A stretch of 64,000 bases of DNA from Polytrichum commune (lineage: Eukaryota > Streptophyta > Polytrichopsida > Polytrichales > Polytrichaceae). The translations under genes and the position numbers were made by a program. Numbering within the stretch: position 1 is the stretch's first letter; the number at the start of each line of letters is the position of its first letter. Of this stretch, positions 1 through 12,729 are shown piece after piece. The stretch covers positions 35,283,081-35,347,080 of the forward strand of contig OX485809.1 of the NCBI GenBank assembly GCA_950295325.1, written 5' to 3'. Under the pieces are notes generated by a model. The model was given only the letters and a program-made list of their open reading frames with translations, was not told where the DNA came from and ran no database searches.

Positions 1-1150
1 CATTGTAGGTTTTGAAATGTATGTGTATAGAACATGCCCAAAAATTGTAGTTGAATCTTTAATGGTTGAGCAATCCAAACTTCATCACAAAGGGCATAAG
101 GCATGTGACAACAAGCAATCTCACCCCTCTTCACTTCATCTCTCTTCTTTCTATCCAACACCTCCACTTATTCCGCCACAACTACTACAAATGTGAAGAA
201 CATATTCAGTTCAACCCTAGTGTCAAAATTCCAAATAATGAAATTTACGTGTACTAAACATGCCCAGAAACGATGGTTGAAACTTTCATGGTTGAGCACA
301 AAGTTCATCAAAAAGGCATATAAAGCCATCTCTGACTTTAAGTCGTCAATGAATCACATTCATAGTTGTGAGATACAAGGTGTTAGGGCCTTCCATCAGG
401 CTCACCTAAAAGAGATGGTGAAGAAAAAACCCTCCTACAAAACTAGAATATGCTTTTCTAACTTTGACTATGTACAACTTTAAGTGGACTTCTCATGCAT
501 GGCGAGTGCATGGGACTTTGGCATAGGTGTAAGCCCAACTTGGGCCACAAACTATTGCATGGCCAATCGGGCCTTGAAGAACTTAAATGGTCCCTCACTT
601 TGGTCTTGGTGCCACCACCCCCCAATAAAACTATATTATTGTATGTGGAACTTGGATATATAGCATACACTGGCCATGAAAGTGGCATAGAAGTAGTGTT
701 TATACTTAGTAACGTGGGGTGTAGATTTGTAGGCTTACATAAAAGCATCTCTTTATCTTAATCTACAAATGTGACTTGTTCAAAGTTTCTAATGTAAGCC
801 ACGATATTTCATCCCAAACCATGCAAAGTAAATCACTCCAAAATGCTATAAACTTACCATTGTTTTTTTACAAACTACTTGGCCAAAAATAATAAGGAAT
901 CCGCATTTGTGGGGACCATAACATCAAATGACAACAACACAACAAGCACAATTTCAAATGTTTTATATTCCATGTTTGCTTGTCAACCACCATATTTGTG
1001 TTGTTTTGTGATGACAAATGGCGTAAAATTATCGTACTATCGAGGGAATACAAAAACATAAGCAATATGAGCTTAAAAATATGTACAACAAGTTTAAGCA
1101 ATATAGATTGTATGAAATAATAACTTATAACTCCAAAAAAATACAAATTA
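1..1150. other. intergenic, no gene recognised
   Basis: A+T-rich sequence with only short ORFs (under 100 codons) that overlap on both strands and match no family I know. The right part, from about 1010, contains a short motif around TATCGAGGG that recurs near 2590 beyond the pogo-like relic, so it may belong to that element's terminal region. Confidence 0.5.
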
Positions 1151-1152
1151 GC

Positions 1153-2346
1153 TCAAAAACTCTTGAAATAGGACTTCAAAGATCTTTGGTGTTGCCTATC
1201 CAAGTTAGCAATTGTCATCTTATTTAAATTCCCTACTAGCTTTTGAAAACTAATAATCTCATAAACACCAAAATGTAAAGAGTTGTCTGATAAGAAATTA
1301 GACAGCAACGATGCATGACATTTAGCACCGCTAAACTTTACCGTAGGTGGAGCAACATCGTTCACGTATATTAAATTTAGATCAACATTAAGATCAAAGC
1401 CTTGTGCACAATTGATTCCCAAAGTAGCATCCACCAACTCATCAATATTCAATTCTAGCTCAATAATCTCTTCCCCTTCCTTCTGAATGTAAGTCTCAAT
1501 TGACATCTCATCATCACCCAATCACAACTTTGAAATCAGAGCATCAAGTTCATGTGATTCTTCTTGCATTCTATTGTCCTCCTTTTCATCAACTAGGGCA
1601 AAATCAACATTCCACGTTGCATGTAATATACGCGCCCTCCTCCAACAATTCCTAACTATCTATGCATCCAACTCGCTTCATACTTCATAACTCCACATGA
1701 TGGCATGTCCGATGCTAGGCACCACATTCCTTAAGTCCTTCAATGTAGCATCGTGATATTGTGATAAAACCCAATGCAAAAGTTTCTTCTTGTACTAAAT
1801 TTTGAAAGATGCTATTATACCTTGATTCAGAGGTTGAACTACGTTTGTAACATTGGGAGGAAGGAATACCAAACTTATGTTGCTCAATTCCAAGGTTGAC
1901 GAACCACGAGACTTACCAATGTTGGTTGAGCCAACAACATATGAAGATGCATTAACCAAAATCATATTCACCTTTTGATTTTGACCTTTGAATTGATTGT
2001 TGAGCTGCAAAATCCAAGCTTCAAATATATCTCCCTTCATCCAAGTTGTTTCGTTTGAGTGCTACAGAACATACTCATGAGGCTACCACCTTCCAAAACA
2101 TTGTGGTTGCTTAGACGCATAAATCACAAGCAACTTCAACTTATCAATCCCAGTTGAATTAACAACGAGAGCAAGTGTTACATGCTCATTTTGTAAATTC
2201 CGACCCTTCACCTTTCCTTGTACTAGTGTTTTTATTAGAATGTGCTCTAAAATACAATCTAGTCTCATCCATGTTGTAAACATCTTCAGGCTCATATTCT
2301 GACAAAAGAATAAGAAGGAGGTCACTCTAACCCTAGCCATGTCCAT
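1153..2346 (-). pseudogene. pogo/Tigger-like transposase relic (copy 1)
   Basis: This is a decayed DDE transposase of the pogo/Tigger (CENP-B-like) group, read on the minus strand in three broken pieces. The piece at 2083-2346 carries VNSTGIDKLKLLVIYASK and ends QCFGRW, typical of the core before the second catalytic aspartate. The piece at 1795-2040 carries the family signature FLPPNVTNVVQPLNQGII. The piece at 1153-1521 is an acidic C-terminal tail. Stops and frame shifts separate the pieces. The position where the second catalytic Asp is expected reads MILVNAS, so that residue appears lost. The element is not functional. A second, differently decayed copy lies at 55890-56760. Family assignment is confident; element ends are not resolved. 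Confidence 0.75.
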
Positions 2347-2349
2347 TCT

Positions 2350-2900
2350 ACACTAGTAACCCTAATTATCATTAAGTTCCCCATAACTATCGAGGTTCCC
2401 AAGTAATTTCCAAGTGAAAATGGATATATTTTAAATATACATAACATGGATGAAAGAAAATTTAGTATGAATTACCTCTTTAATATGACAAATTGGAGAT
2501 TCTAAATGTCGTATTATCGAGTGTTGTAGTCGTATAAAAGAGGGAGTTTTGAACTAGAAAGTTTGGTCGCGCAAAAATGTGTCGTAATATCGAGGGTGTC
2601 GTACCAATGAGGTTAGAATGAATTGTGCATCATATTGGCACTTGGAATTGTCCAAAATTCATGCATATATCCAAATATACTTAAATATTAGTTTATAGAT
2701 TATTTATTATAGCACGGTTTTGATAAGGACACACCTTTTTTTTGTCTTTGCTCAAAAGAAAACAAAAAACAAAAGAAAACAAAAAAGACAATCGTGTTGA
2801 AATAAGAATTCCATGTGAAGCTCATCATGACGTTACTTAACATGCAAAGCATGTTTTTTTATTTTTTAAAATTTTAAAATTTAAAATCCTAGTAGAACTC
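2350..2900. other. A+T-rich spacer
   Basis: No gene seen. Around 2500-2620 there are repeated short motifs (TATCGAGG, GTCGTA) that also occur left of the pogo relic and right of the second relic (about 57170-57300). They are probably terminal sequence of that family. Confidence 0.4.
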
Positions 2901-3345
2901 AAGGTAGCCGACCCATTCCCAACCACCACCCCATTTTTGCAGCTCAAGCCAACCTATTTTCGTACATCACGATATGAATCTCTCATAAGTGTTGATGTGT
3001 CACGGTCAAAATCCAACTTAGCCAAATGTTAGTGGCTAAGTTGACGACCATGTTCAAATTGCAAGCATATTTAGGTGCACAATTATTGATAACGGGCATC
3101 AAGCATTCTCGATTGTGCAACCGATCGGTGATCAAAAAGAGGGTAGCATATATCACAAGTATAAGACAAAGAGAATGTCCACATAAGAAATTCATAGATT
3201 TTTTGGTTATTGCATAAAACATTCTAAAATATAGAAAAATACTTCTTATTCCTATTTATCTACATGGAAACCATTTTCTATGGTCGTAATTAAATTTGTA
3301 GATATGCTAGATTACTTTAATGATTGGGAATGGGTCGGCTACCTT
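2901..3345. mobile_element. 445-bp TIR element (MITE-like)
   Basis: The sequence AAGGTAGCCGACCCATTCCC at 2901 recurs inverted at the right end (to 3345), giving a near-perfect terminal inverted repeat of about 22 bp. The interior has no ORF of note. I could not identify a convincing target site duplication, so the superfamily is unassigned. Confidence 0.65.
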
Positions 3346-3499
3346 ATTCCCCAACTTTCCATCCACTTCAACTTCATGCCAAATTTGAAGTGAACATAAA
3401 TTCATAATCTTAAACTTTTATTTAAAATATATTTGTTTGTAGACAACCTGGTTATTCCCATGTAAAGAGAATCGAGCCTCCCTACTAAGGGCATGTTTA

Positions 3500-3830
3500 C
3501 ACGAAAGCCATTAGGCCATGGCTCTTGAAAGTCCTTCCATCCTCATTGGTTGAGAGTGTGACAGGCCCCTGGTTTCGGTTTACATGAGCGTAGTTTCATA
3601 TCATAGCCCATAGCATCTTCAATGGATGAATAGTCTGCATGGAATCTCACATGACTAGTATGGGTAATGGTGGCTAGGTTTGTAGGGAATTTTTTCTGGA
3701 CGGCTCTTGAAGGTCCCTAGGTTCTCATATGGCTGGTGGAAATAGCCGGTTCACCCAAATACCTCCACTATGATTGGGGTGGATCATAGGTGGTAGTAGT
3801 ATGCATTGAAAATCAAGTGCTAGGAAGGTA
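3500..3830 (-). repeat. 5S-like repeat family, truncated copy
   Basis: Matches the dispersed repeat at 32690-33080 over the block around GGTTCTCATATGGCTGG, through the CCACTATGATT stretch, to GTGCTAGGAAGGT. It stops just where the 5S rRNA-like part begins in the other copies. Confidence 0.55.
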
Positions 3831-4039
3831 TTCTCTGAAAAGTCCATCATCATTAAGACTACAAAATATCAATTCCTCATCAACAACATCATTAGAATAG
3901 GATGGACAATAGCCCCCCCCCCCCAATGGTAATCGTAGCCAACAAAAGAGCAACCATACACATACTACCAATGAAATCTTAAGAAACAAAATTAAGAGTC
4001 CCGATTACTAAAGTGTAGACCCCCCCTTGGATGCATATT

Positions 4040-5420
4040 CAGTCACCGAAACAAGGATTCGGAGAGCGGTTGATACTCTCGAGGGAGAGAGAGAACCATG
4101 CAACAGGTAGCGAGGAGACCAGGAGCCGCGCCGGTGAACGGACGGGGAGCCGGCCTCAAGTGGTTGAGACACGTGGCAGAAAGGAGTGAAGGGTCTGGAG
4201 GAGCTGAGGGCCCAGAGGAGCGCGGGTTCAAGTGAAGAAGGGGGCTGCGAGAATTAAGGCCGGAGGACCCTCTTTATGGACCCACCGGGTTAGGAAAGTA
4301 GCGGGGAGATTAGGGTTACGACCTTATGACCATGGGGCCCTATTGGGAACCTTTGCACTAGTAGGTTAGGGGCCCTATTTCGAGTAGGCCTATTAGTAAG
4401 AACCTTTACATTAATAGGCTAGAAGCTACTTAGTAGATTAGTAAGTAGAGATAGTAAGGGAGTAGGAGGATGAACCCGTAGAAGAGCGGATGAAAGGACA
4501 AAGGAGGATGACTATTTCTGGATGAACTTACCTAATTCCATTGCCGTCAATGAATGGGGAGTAAACTTTGGAATGAACGGAGGTTATGGATGAGATTAGA
4601 AGAGCTGCACTCTTGGCACATCTAGATGCCTAATACATGCCTGAATGTACCCCATTGACTGATCTAAATTTAGCACGTGTCATTACTATTAATAGATATG
4701 ACAGGGTCGGATTTAGACTGTAATTACATACAGTAGCTAAAATTAGTAAATACAAACATTTTACATTGGGAAAAGACCTAACCGCCTAATCCCCATTTTC
4801 CTAGATCTCAAAGCCTATATAAAGGGGGGCACTTAGGGGCCCTATAAGGCCTCATTCAACGCAAGCAACTCGAGGTGGCGGACTAGAAGACCGGTGGCCT
4901 ACGAACTTTAAAGGATTGAAATATTATCCTCGGAGGCTTGAAGAAGACTGGAGGCCCTTGAGTTTGGAGGCCCTTGATACTGGAGGCCCTTGAGATTGGA
5001 GGCCGCGAGTTTAGAAAACATTAAGGATCGAAAGATCCTCAGCATTCGAGATTCAAAGAATTGAAGAATCCTTGCACTCGAAGACTTGGAAGGATTCGGA
5101 AAGTCCTCAAAAACTCGGAGAATGGGCAAATAGGAGAATTTGAAGGTGTACGGCCGTAAAACAATACCCAAGCCTAGTTTCGTTTGGAGAAGTTTGAAAA
5201 CCGAATGCGGGTTAAAATAGCAAAAAGAAAAGGACCTCTTTGAGAAATTACGTTTCGAACTTGGAGGATACATTTTCGGAATCGGAGCAATTTCATCTAA
5301 AGTTAATTCGGAATCGGAGAATCGTGAGTTAAAGAGTACACGGTACTTTACTCGGTGGAGATATCGGTTTCACCATCAAGAGGAGGACCGAAAGGAGATG
5401 GCCGTCGATTAGGCCACATC
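4040..5420. other. possible solo LTR or retroelement promoter region
   Basis: A G+C-richer block than its surroundings. It contains a strong TATA box (CCTATATAAAGGGG, about 4814) followed about 30 bp later by a run resembling an LTR transcription start region. A purine-rich region with repeated GGAGGCCCTTGA units (4940-5000) follows. No gag or pol coding is visible next to it and I could not find a paired copy, so the LTR reading is an inference. Confidence 0.3.
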
Positions 5421-5787
5421 AACTACAATCCAAGATGTCATCTCTAAACACATCTTGTCATTCAAATGAACTTGAAATGATTACGTAGGAATTCCTAAAA
5501 GATCTCCAAAGAAACTCTAAAATGATGATTTAGGGATTACAAAGGAAAGAACTTGAGTAACCATAGGACAAGCATTTGGAATGAAAGATTTCATGCATAT
5601 GAATGTGGACTCTAGGAATTAAAGTATCGGAAGAAAATCTTATGAATATACTTTAGTGAAGAAGTATGTTTGGACTTTCAAGGAATTGTAACCTTATCAT
5701 AAGTATATATTCTTAAATGGATTAAGAATCTTTTACGATCATTCAAACCATGAAAGATATTGTATGTATGAATGATGTTCTCCCTAA

Positions 5788-6083
5788 AACACTTAACCTT
5801 GACATTAGGGTTTCGGGGAACATAAACTTAAAGACTTGGACACTTTATCCTTAGAGATTTATAAAGGGCTCTGGATTAGAAAAGGGATTATGTTACCAAG
5901 TCCATATAAGATGCAAAATCTAATAAAGGTTTAGGAACACCTAACCTTGACATTAGATTTCGGGAGACATAACCTTGAAGATTCAAAAAGAGCATTAAAA
6001 TTATGTATCACAAAATTAAGATTATATGAGTGCAAACACCTTCACCAGAAATGGAAAACCTAATGAAGGTCTAATTTTGGTGG
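5788..6083. repeat. two-copy tandem duplication, period 148 bp
   Basis: The block starting AACACTTAACCTTGACATTA at 5788 is repeated from 5936 (AACACCTAACCTTGACATTA) with moderate divergence. It is non-coding. Confidence 0.65.
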
Positions 6084-6461
6084 GAGTAACTTCCATGTAA
6101 ACCGGTCAGCAGCGGGTTACACCGTCTAAGTTTGCTGAGGGTTTCAAGGTGACCTCGACATAAAGTGACTAATACACTAAAACAAATTAACACGATTGCC
6201 ACACAATTCGCCATTCTATACTTATCCATAAAAGATGACTATAAAACCGACGATATGTTGTAAACCTCCACGACCCATTGCACATTATCACACACGGCTT
6301 TGCTGGATATCTATTATAGTTATTGGTAACCACATAGTGTCTACTCCATGTAAAGAGTGAAGTAGTTATGCATCTAATGTCACCGCCCTTGGGCATGGAC
6401 ATATTTAATGTTTTACACACACGCACTTTATTCATTATGGTCCCCCCTCATAGACCGGAGT

Positions 6462-6496
6462 TCTTCTTCTTCTTCTTCTTCTTCTTCTTCTTCTTG
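6462..6496. repeat. (TTC)n microsatellite
   Basis: About eleven uninterrupted TTC triplets directly left of the 5S-like fragment at 6488-6610. Confidence 0.9.
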
Positions 6497-6610
6497 CTTA
6501 GGAAGGTCACTCATCTTAAAACTATTATGACCTTAGGTGGTTTAAACTCAAAGTTTCCATGGATACGAGTTAATGCCTTGAGTTTGATTCACCCATATGG
6601 GATCACTTAG
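6488..6610 (-). repeat. 5S-like repeat family, 3' fragment
   Basis: AGGAAGGTCACTCATC, then CTTAGGTGGTTTAAAC, then AAGTTTCCATGG align in order with the 5S rRNA-like portion of the repeat at 32690-33080. It is a diverged copy in the same orientation. Confidence 0.55.
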
Positions 6611-9180
6611 GAGTCATGTGGATTTTTAAAATACAAATAAAAATCCAATTCAATATTTTAATAATAATAAAGTAAAATAAATGATTTAAAATCCATTTGA
6701 CCCAAAAAGAAAATATGTTAAAGAATTTATCCATTACCATGCGAGACTCAATGTTTAGTGGAGACAAAAAAATTCACTCCAAACCTACACTCTACTATAT
6801 CATGCACATAACTTGTGCAATCTAAAGTGAGGGGAGGGGGTAATTTTACAATAAATAATCATCAATAGTATATTTCTCATAAATAAATACGACACATACG
6901 AAATCCGTTTTCACAACACCACCACCCAAATAGATTGTCTATAGTAACAATTACATACCAAATATATTGGATCCTGCACAAAATCCACATACAATAAGTA
7001 AGAGCTCGCATTGGCATCACCAAAAACAAAACAACCGACATGCTAGCAAACAATGGAATACACAAAGACAAACCCGCTGCCACACCCTGCATACACATCG
7101 CCCCCATTACACCTTATTGGCTGACAAGTTGCATGAATGCTTGTCGCGCACCTCTCCATGAGGAGTGCCCGAAACACCATGGGCACAAAGGGAACCCTGG
7201 AGTGACACCCGGGACTTGTGACGCCATTGGCGAGAGGGTCCAAGTGGTCCTAGTGTGGGTGAGGGCCTTGGGCGTTGGGAATGCCTCCCACCCACGGAGA
7301 CTAGGAGGCACGAGGGTAAGGCCATGAGTTATGAGTAGCTTATGGCGTGTGGATTCTAGAATGCTCAAGAACACCTCAAGCGGAGGTGTGAGCTAGGAGA
7401 TATGGTAATTTGAGTGGGGTGTTGTCCCAGGACAGTGCCATGTTGCATAAGTGACCTGCCAAAATTCCTAGAGGCTTATATGGGTGAGGTGGTGTGGCCA
7501 AACCCACCCGAGGCCGAACGGCACGGCCTCCATGGGCATTGGCCCAATGCGAGGGCATAGTTACTTAGTATGGTTCGGGTTGTTGTAGTGTTGCTCCGGC
7601 AACACGATGATCAACATAAGATTGGACTCTCATGGATGGAAGTCTACATCTAAAAATTGGTTACCGGTTAAGGGGTGAGTCCCAAAAGCAAAGTAGGAGG
7701 GTTGGTTCCCCTCCCTTGAACTATAAGGTATGCGGTATGGGAAGCTAACCATTAGCATGGCGGAATGCAAAGGGTTAGCGCTCGTGACCCTTGCTAGAAT
7801 TAAAAATGACCAAGTTAGTTAAGGGGAGCTAGAGAGGGTTGCGACACTGCCACACACAATGGAGCCATCCGCAACCCATACATTCATAAACTAAGAACAC
7901 CAAAAACAAGACTCCTCTACATCCAAAAACAAAGTTTCATATGTTAAAAATGGCTATCAAATGACCAAATAAACCAGAAACCCTCCAATCACTAATGGAA
8001 GGCCACAGGCATGCCTAAAGTCCAAATCAAACAAACTCTAAAATTTTGGTACGCTCAATGCATGGGAAACCACAATAAGAATATCTTTTAGCCCCTCACC
8101 ACCCAACCCCAATTGCGCCCTATACCCCAACAATGACAAAGACACATAGCCACACCTCCTAACCACATGTGAGAACCAACACATAAATGGCCTAAAAATA
8201 TCATGTCACAACAAAGTGGTAACCTCATTGCCCAAACACTACAAGCCAACAAATTCTTCACACTAATCAACAAAAGGAACTTAGACAACAAACCACCTAA
8301 CTCAATAATCTTGGAATGGTTATTCATATGCACTTGCACTCCCAACACATGCCAATGTGAAGCAAAACTCCCTCCCCCATGATATTGGATAACTATTTTA
8401 CTATCATAGCCCACCTCCTGAAAACAAGGCATAACACCTTATATTGCATCATGGATAACCATTATCAACATAAGGCTAACGGGCTCCCATTTATGCCAGT
8501 ACCTAAATACGGGCATTGCCTTACTTTTACTATTTCTTTTCTTTTTCTACAATAGGCTTGGGAGATGTGCTCGTGGATTTGTGGTCTTTGTGTGGGCCGC
8601 TTCTTTAAGCTTCTCTACGTACTAAGGCATAGTTTACGCAAGCGCCTAGACAAAGCATGAACAATGACAAACCAACCAATCTTTCACCCCCCAAAAGCTT
8701 CCACATCATCACGTCGTTGTGTGTTTTGGCAAGTTCATCAAATGCGGCTTCAAACTTGTTAGCAACCCTAAGTAGCCCTAATTGAACAAGCACGAATGTT
8801 CCTCCATTGGAGAAGTTTGGACCCACCCCCTAGGCAAGGTACAAAACTTCTCCATCTTGTCTGTTGAGATGACTACATTGGTCAGTGACATGGTGGGTTG
8901 ACAAGGTGCACAAACCCTAGGTTTGAACAACGCATTGGATTAAGTTGTTATTTTAGCCAATGACCTTTGACAATTTTTGACATGCGCTCATCTAGACCGA
9001 GCCTAAGCCCAATAAACCGTAAACTAAGGAGTTAAATGAGGCGTATCACAATTTTTTCATTAATGAAGAATCCATTAGAATCAAAATGTTAAAAAACGTA
9101 AAAATAAAAATAAAATGCTTCCATGCCTCGTGTGGGACTCAATGTTTAGTGAAGATGAATATACTAAATTAAAAGTTTAT
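6611..9180. other. intergenic, unclassified repeats suspected
   Basis: No gene recognised. Bases 7100-7850 are more G+C-rich and have the look of retroelement DNA, with overlapping ORFs on both strands, none matching a family I know. Two minus-strand ORFs at 8088-8432 and 8605-8826 are likewise unrecognised and lack any neighbouring support. Confidence 0.4.
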
Positions 9181-9183
9181 CTG

Positions 9184-9360
9184 GTGTCACTTACTATTAG
9201 GAATTATGCAATGCTATCTCTATTTAACGTGCATTCTTTTTACCAACAAAAGTGAATTTGGTTGTTTGGAAATTATAGAACAGTCACATCTTACTTGGTA
9301 CAAAATTACATCAATTGTAAAAATATATAGCATTTTGTAGATCCAAGTAGTAAGTGACAC
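9184..9360. mobile_element. small TIR element (MITE-like)
   Basis: GTGTCACTTACTA at the left end is inverted at the right end (TAGTAAGTGACAC), giving a 177-bp element without coding. It is immediately followed by a short palindrome, CACTAAATAC/GTATTTAGTG (9359-9379). Confidence 0.45.
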
Positions 9361-9537
9361 TAAATACAGTATTTAGTGTAGTACCAAACATGCACTCCAC
9401 TCTATTACTTACACAAACTAAACTATTTAGAGTAAGTGCCGAAAAGTGTACAATAAATTAGGGAGAAATGCTCATTAATCCGTAGTGATAAAGTTGGTCT
9501 TTGTGTGGGTCATTTGTCTTGGATTCTCTAAATAATA

Positions 9538-9872
9538 CACTAATTAGTTTTATTACCTTGGGCCAAACTAATTTTCTAGAGCCCATGCTAATTCCCATAG
9601 TGATAATTAATGTGGGCCACATTTTCAACCCACACTAAATTTATAGCAGAAAAATAGCATGGGTCACTGTAATTATTTGTTTTTGTTCTAATTTTGATGT
9701 AAGGTGATTGTTTTATTTATATAAGGTGTTAGTCATAAGTCTTCATGAAGACTTAAGAAAAAACATGGGGTCTTGGACCCATGGTAATTTCACCTTGAGT
9801 AGAAAATTAGTGTGACACATGCTAATTATTTCCATGCTAATTTCCCACCCACACTAATAGGACTATTTTGTG
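9538..9872. mobile_element. MITE, CACTAA-ended family (copy B)
   Basis: Left end CACTAATTAG and right end CTATTTTGTG form imperfect terminal inverted repeats. TA dinucleotides flank both sides (9536-9537 and 9873-9874), as for Tc1/mariner-type insertions. The interior shares the GAAGTCTTCATGAAGACTT palindrome and several blocks with the copy at 59690-60046 in the ureide permease intron. Confidence 0.7.
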
Positions 9873-9879
9873 TACTTAA

Positions 9880-12000
9880 GCTTGGCTTGGGGCATCGAGG
9901 AGTCATATGAGGTGTATCATATTTCTTCCTAAATGGAAAATTCATTTGATTAAAAGAAGTAAAATATCCATACATATGTGAGTCTTGGTCTGTATTGAAG
10001 ACCAAAAACAATATTACTCCCAAACTTGCACTATACTCTAAAGTGAGTATAGAGAACTCTCACACAAGCGAGGGAGAAGTGTACATACAATAAGCTCTTT
10101 ATCGGCCGGAGATTTGTGACACTCAAGTATATTCAGATCTAAAGAATTCTCTATTTGCTTTCATCTTATCAATGATAATGTCAAGTTTATTATAGTTAGT
10201 TTAAACAACAAACAATAAGATGGTTTGTTGTCTCATGCAGGATAATAATACATCCTTGTTGGCAAATTTCAAACTTTCCTAAGCTAATACACTAGATTGT
10301 TGATTTTGCAAATTTGTCAACTTGCGGCCAAATGGGACCCACATGAGCCCTCATCCTTGCCTCTTCACATGCCGTATAAACTACTTATAGGTTTGTACTC
10401 TCACTTCCTCTTTGTAATCACCACACCCACCCATCCTCAACCACTTCATTGTTTTTTCCTTTCTTTTGAGACCTCCATGCTCTTATTCTTCTTTTAGCTA
10501 TCCTTCCTTCTAATGAGTATTTGGTTTCTTAGCCTTTCTTAGACCTTCATGCCCTTCTTGTCTTTTTGCTTCTTTTCTTTCTTGAGGATGTTTTCTCTCT
10601 AAATGTTTAGACCTTCATCATTTTTATGGTTTTGATTATTTATCTTGAGATAATTCTGTTTCTTTGAGGTCATCTTGTGCTCTTCCTCATTTGAGATATT
10701 ATTATTATTAGTACATTGTTATCCTCCTTATTTAACTTCTTTTTGCTCCTCCTATCCTATCATGTCTTTTGTTTCTCTTCCTCTTTGAAATGCTATTGCT
10801 TGTTTTAGTTTCTGAGATCGATTTGCTCGAATCACTTGATTCAAAGTCTTCTTCATTAAGATTGCCTTGACAATCCATTGCTATTATATCACCCTAGTTT
10901 TCTTATTTCATAAGATTACCTTGCTAATCCTCTTCCCCAATACTATCTTTCACATAATTTCCTCAAAATCACATTTACCTTTATTTCTTCTTTGTAATGA
11001 TATCCTTAATTTTATTATAGTTTGTATGATAAACATGAAAAATTATTAAGATACCCACAATGTGATCAATCATCTTTGCTACTTTTTATGAACTTTTCTC
11101 TAATGATCCATTAACTTGAATGTATTGAAAACCCTATCCATGAATGTATTCACATTGAGATTATCATTGCTCTAAGATACATCAAACTTATTGATGATAT
11201 ATTATCTTTCTATCTATATATAAAATGAATAATATATTCATACAATACGAACATAAAAAACATTATAATACATTTATATTTATAGTCTTTTATACTCACA
11301 TGTAGTGTGTGTGTACAATGTTATGAATGTGCTAATTTTTTTGCAAAATAACTGATTGAATAACCAACCAATCATTATTTTCAATTGATTTTTCACATGT
11401 TAGACACGTGAACAACTACATTATTGATATGAATAGCTATGTGAAATTTTGTGCCACATCGTGGTGTCGATTTGTGAAGGCTAGAAAATAGGCCAAGAAA
11501 AAGCCCAAAGCCACATCATGATCCCTTGTGACATGCTTGCTATTTATGCATGAGGAAGTATGCCACAATACCTAGCTAGGAGGGGACAAGGGGGTCTTAC
11601 TTGCCAATTCAGAGGTGCTCAACTGAACCAATGGGCACTTTAGACAAGATCATGTTTTGCAAAATTATATTGGAAGGTAAGGTCCAAGGGGGAGTCTAGT
11701 TCAAGGGTTCAATTTGCCTCAAATTACTTCAAATTGGTCTCTATGTTCTTTAGACCGTGGACCCCCCATCTACAACGCCCCTAAGCTCCATCCAAGCCTC
11801 TCGATGGAGGGAGAGGAAAAATATCCTATATGAGCGCACCTCTTATTCATCCGACATAAAAACCCTAAAATAATATGCAACCCAAAAGTTACTTTAGTTA
11901 GTTTATTCAATATTGGAATCAGTCCACTCGAGGTCAATTTAAAATGAATCAGCAGCAAACCTATAGGGAACCTAGTTTTGATTTTTTTTTTAATGTTGGA
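9880..12000. other. A+T-rich intergenic region
   Basis: Long pyrimidine-rich stretches (10400-11000) and short ORFs only. I see no gene or recognised mobile element. Confidence 0.5.
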
Positions 12001-12003
12001 TGA

Positions 12004-12729
12004 ATGAGAGATACACTCATATACATGGCTGCTTTTTACACCCATCACAAACCTGTCAAATGCCCGTCACACCTGTCAAATACCCGTCTTGCATACATTT
12101 GGGGTTGTGATTACAGACAAGTCCAGGTTTGTGTGTTACGGGTGCAAAAAACTACCCTGCTTGTATACGATCATTCTCTCTCTCTCGCTCGACGGACTCA
12201 TCTGAGTTTTCTTGATCACCGGATGATTTTACTCCATTGTCACGAATCGCGAGCCCTCTTTATCACAGTAAATTTGGTGGCTGCTGAGATGGCTATGGTA
12301 ATTGGTGACCGAGACGACAACAACCTGCTGCTGCAGCAGCAGCAGCAGCAAATGCATGCAAAATGGAGATGGAACAAGCCTACATACTTACTTGTTCATG
12401 TTGAACTTGGAGGAAGCTGCCCAGGGAAGAATAAGCAATGCCGGAAGAATGCTGTTGTTTGCTGTAGTAACTTAATTACCTGGGGTTTAGCTCCTGATTT
12501 TGAGTTGAGGGTATTGACGGAAGAGACAAAGTTTTGGCAGCATGCAACGGAGCCCAGTTGCTACTCCTACTGCGACGATGTCGTAGTAGCAGCAGTAGAG
12601 GGGGTGCTACTTGTAAACTGTGAACTTAGATACGTTGGTGCTACTTATTATTTAGACAATAACAGAACACAACAACAGCCTAACTTTTGTAGTAGATGTG
12701 ATTTCTTATGGTTTCTTCTGGCAGCCTAG
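12004..12729 (+). CDS. hypothetical ORF, 241 codons
   Basis: An ATG-initiated open frame unusually long for non-repeat intergenic DNA here. The translation has a glutamine run (encoded by a CTG/CAG repeat, 12327-12350), many cysteines and histidines, and no domain, signal peptide or motif I recognise. The region downstream to 14900 is G+C-richer and repeat-poor, so this could be transcribed leader or exon sequence belonging to the SDR gene, or chance. The CAG repeat inflates the open frame. I do not assign a function. Confidence 0.22.
   Translation: MRDTLIYMAAFYTHHKPVKCPSHLSNTRLAYIWGCDYRQVQVCVLRVQKTTLLVYDHSLSLARRTHLSFLDHRMILLHCHESRALFITVNLVAAEMAMVIGDRDDNNLLLQQQQQQMHAKWRWNKPTYLLVHVELGGSCPGKNKQCRKNAVVCCSNLITWGLAPDFELRVLTEETKFWQHATEPSCYSYCDDVVVAAVEGVLLVNCELRYVGATYYLDNNRTQQQPNFCSRCDFLWFLLAA

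Noticed and set aside
3826-6488. One 5S-like repeat split by a 2.7-kb insertion (copies at 3500 and 6488)
   Set aside because: The two fragments overlap at AGGAAGGT but the left junction of the second is replaced by a TTC repeat and no target duplication is visible, so two separate fragments are as likely.
8088-8826. Two minus-strand ORFs (114 and 73 codons) as genes
   Set aside because: No domain, no conserved neighbour, and surrounding sequence looks like old repeat DNA.
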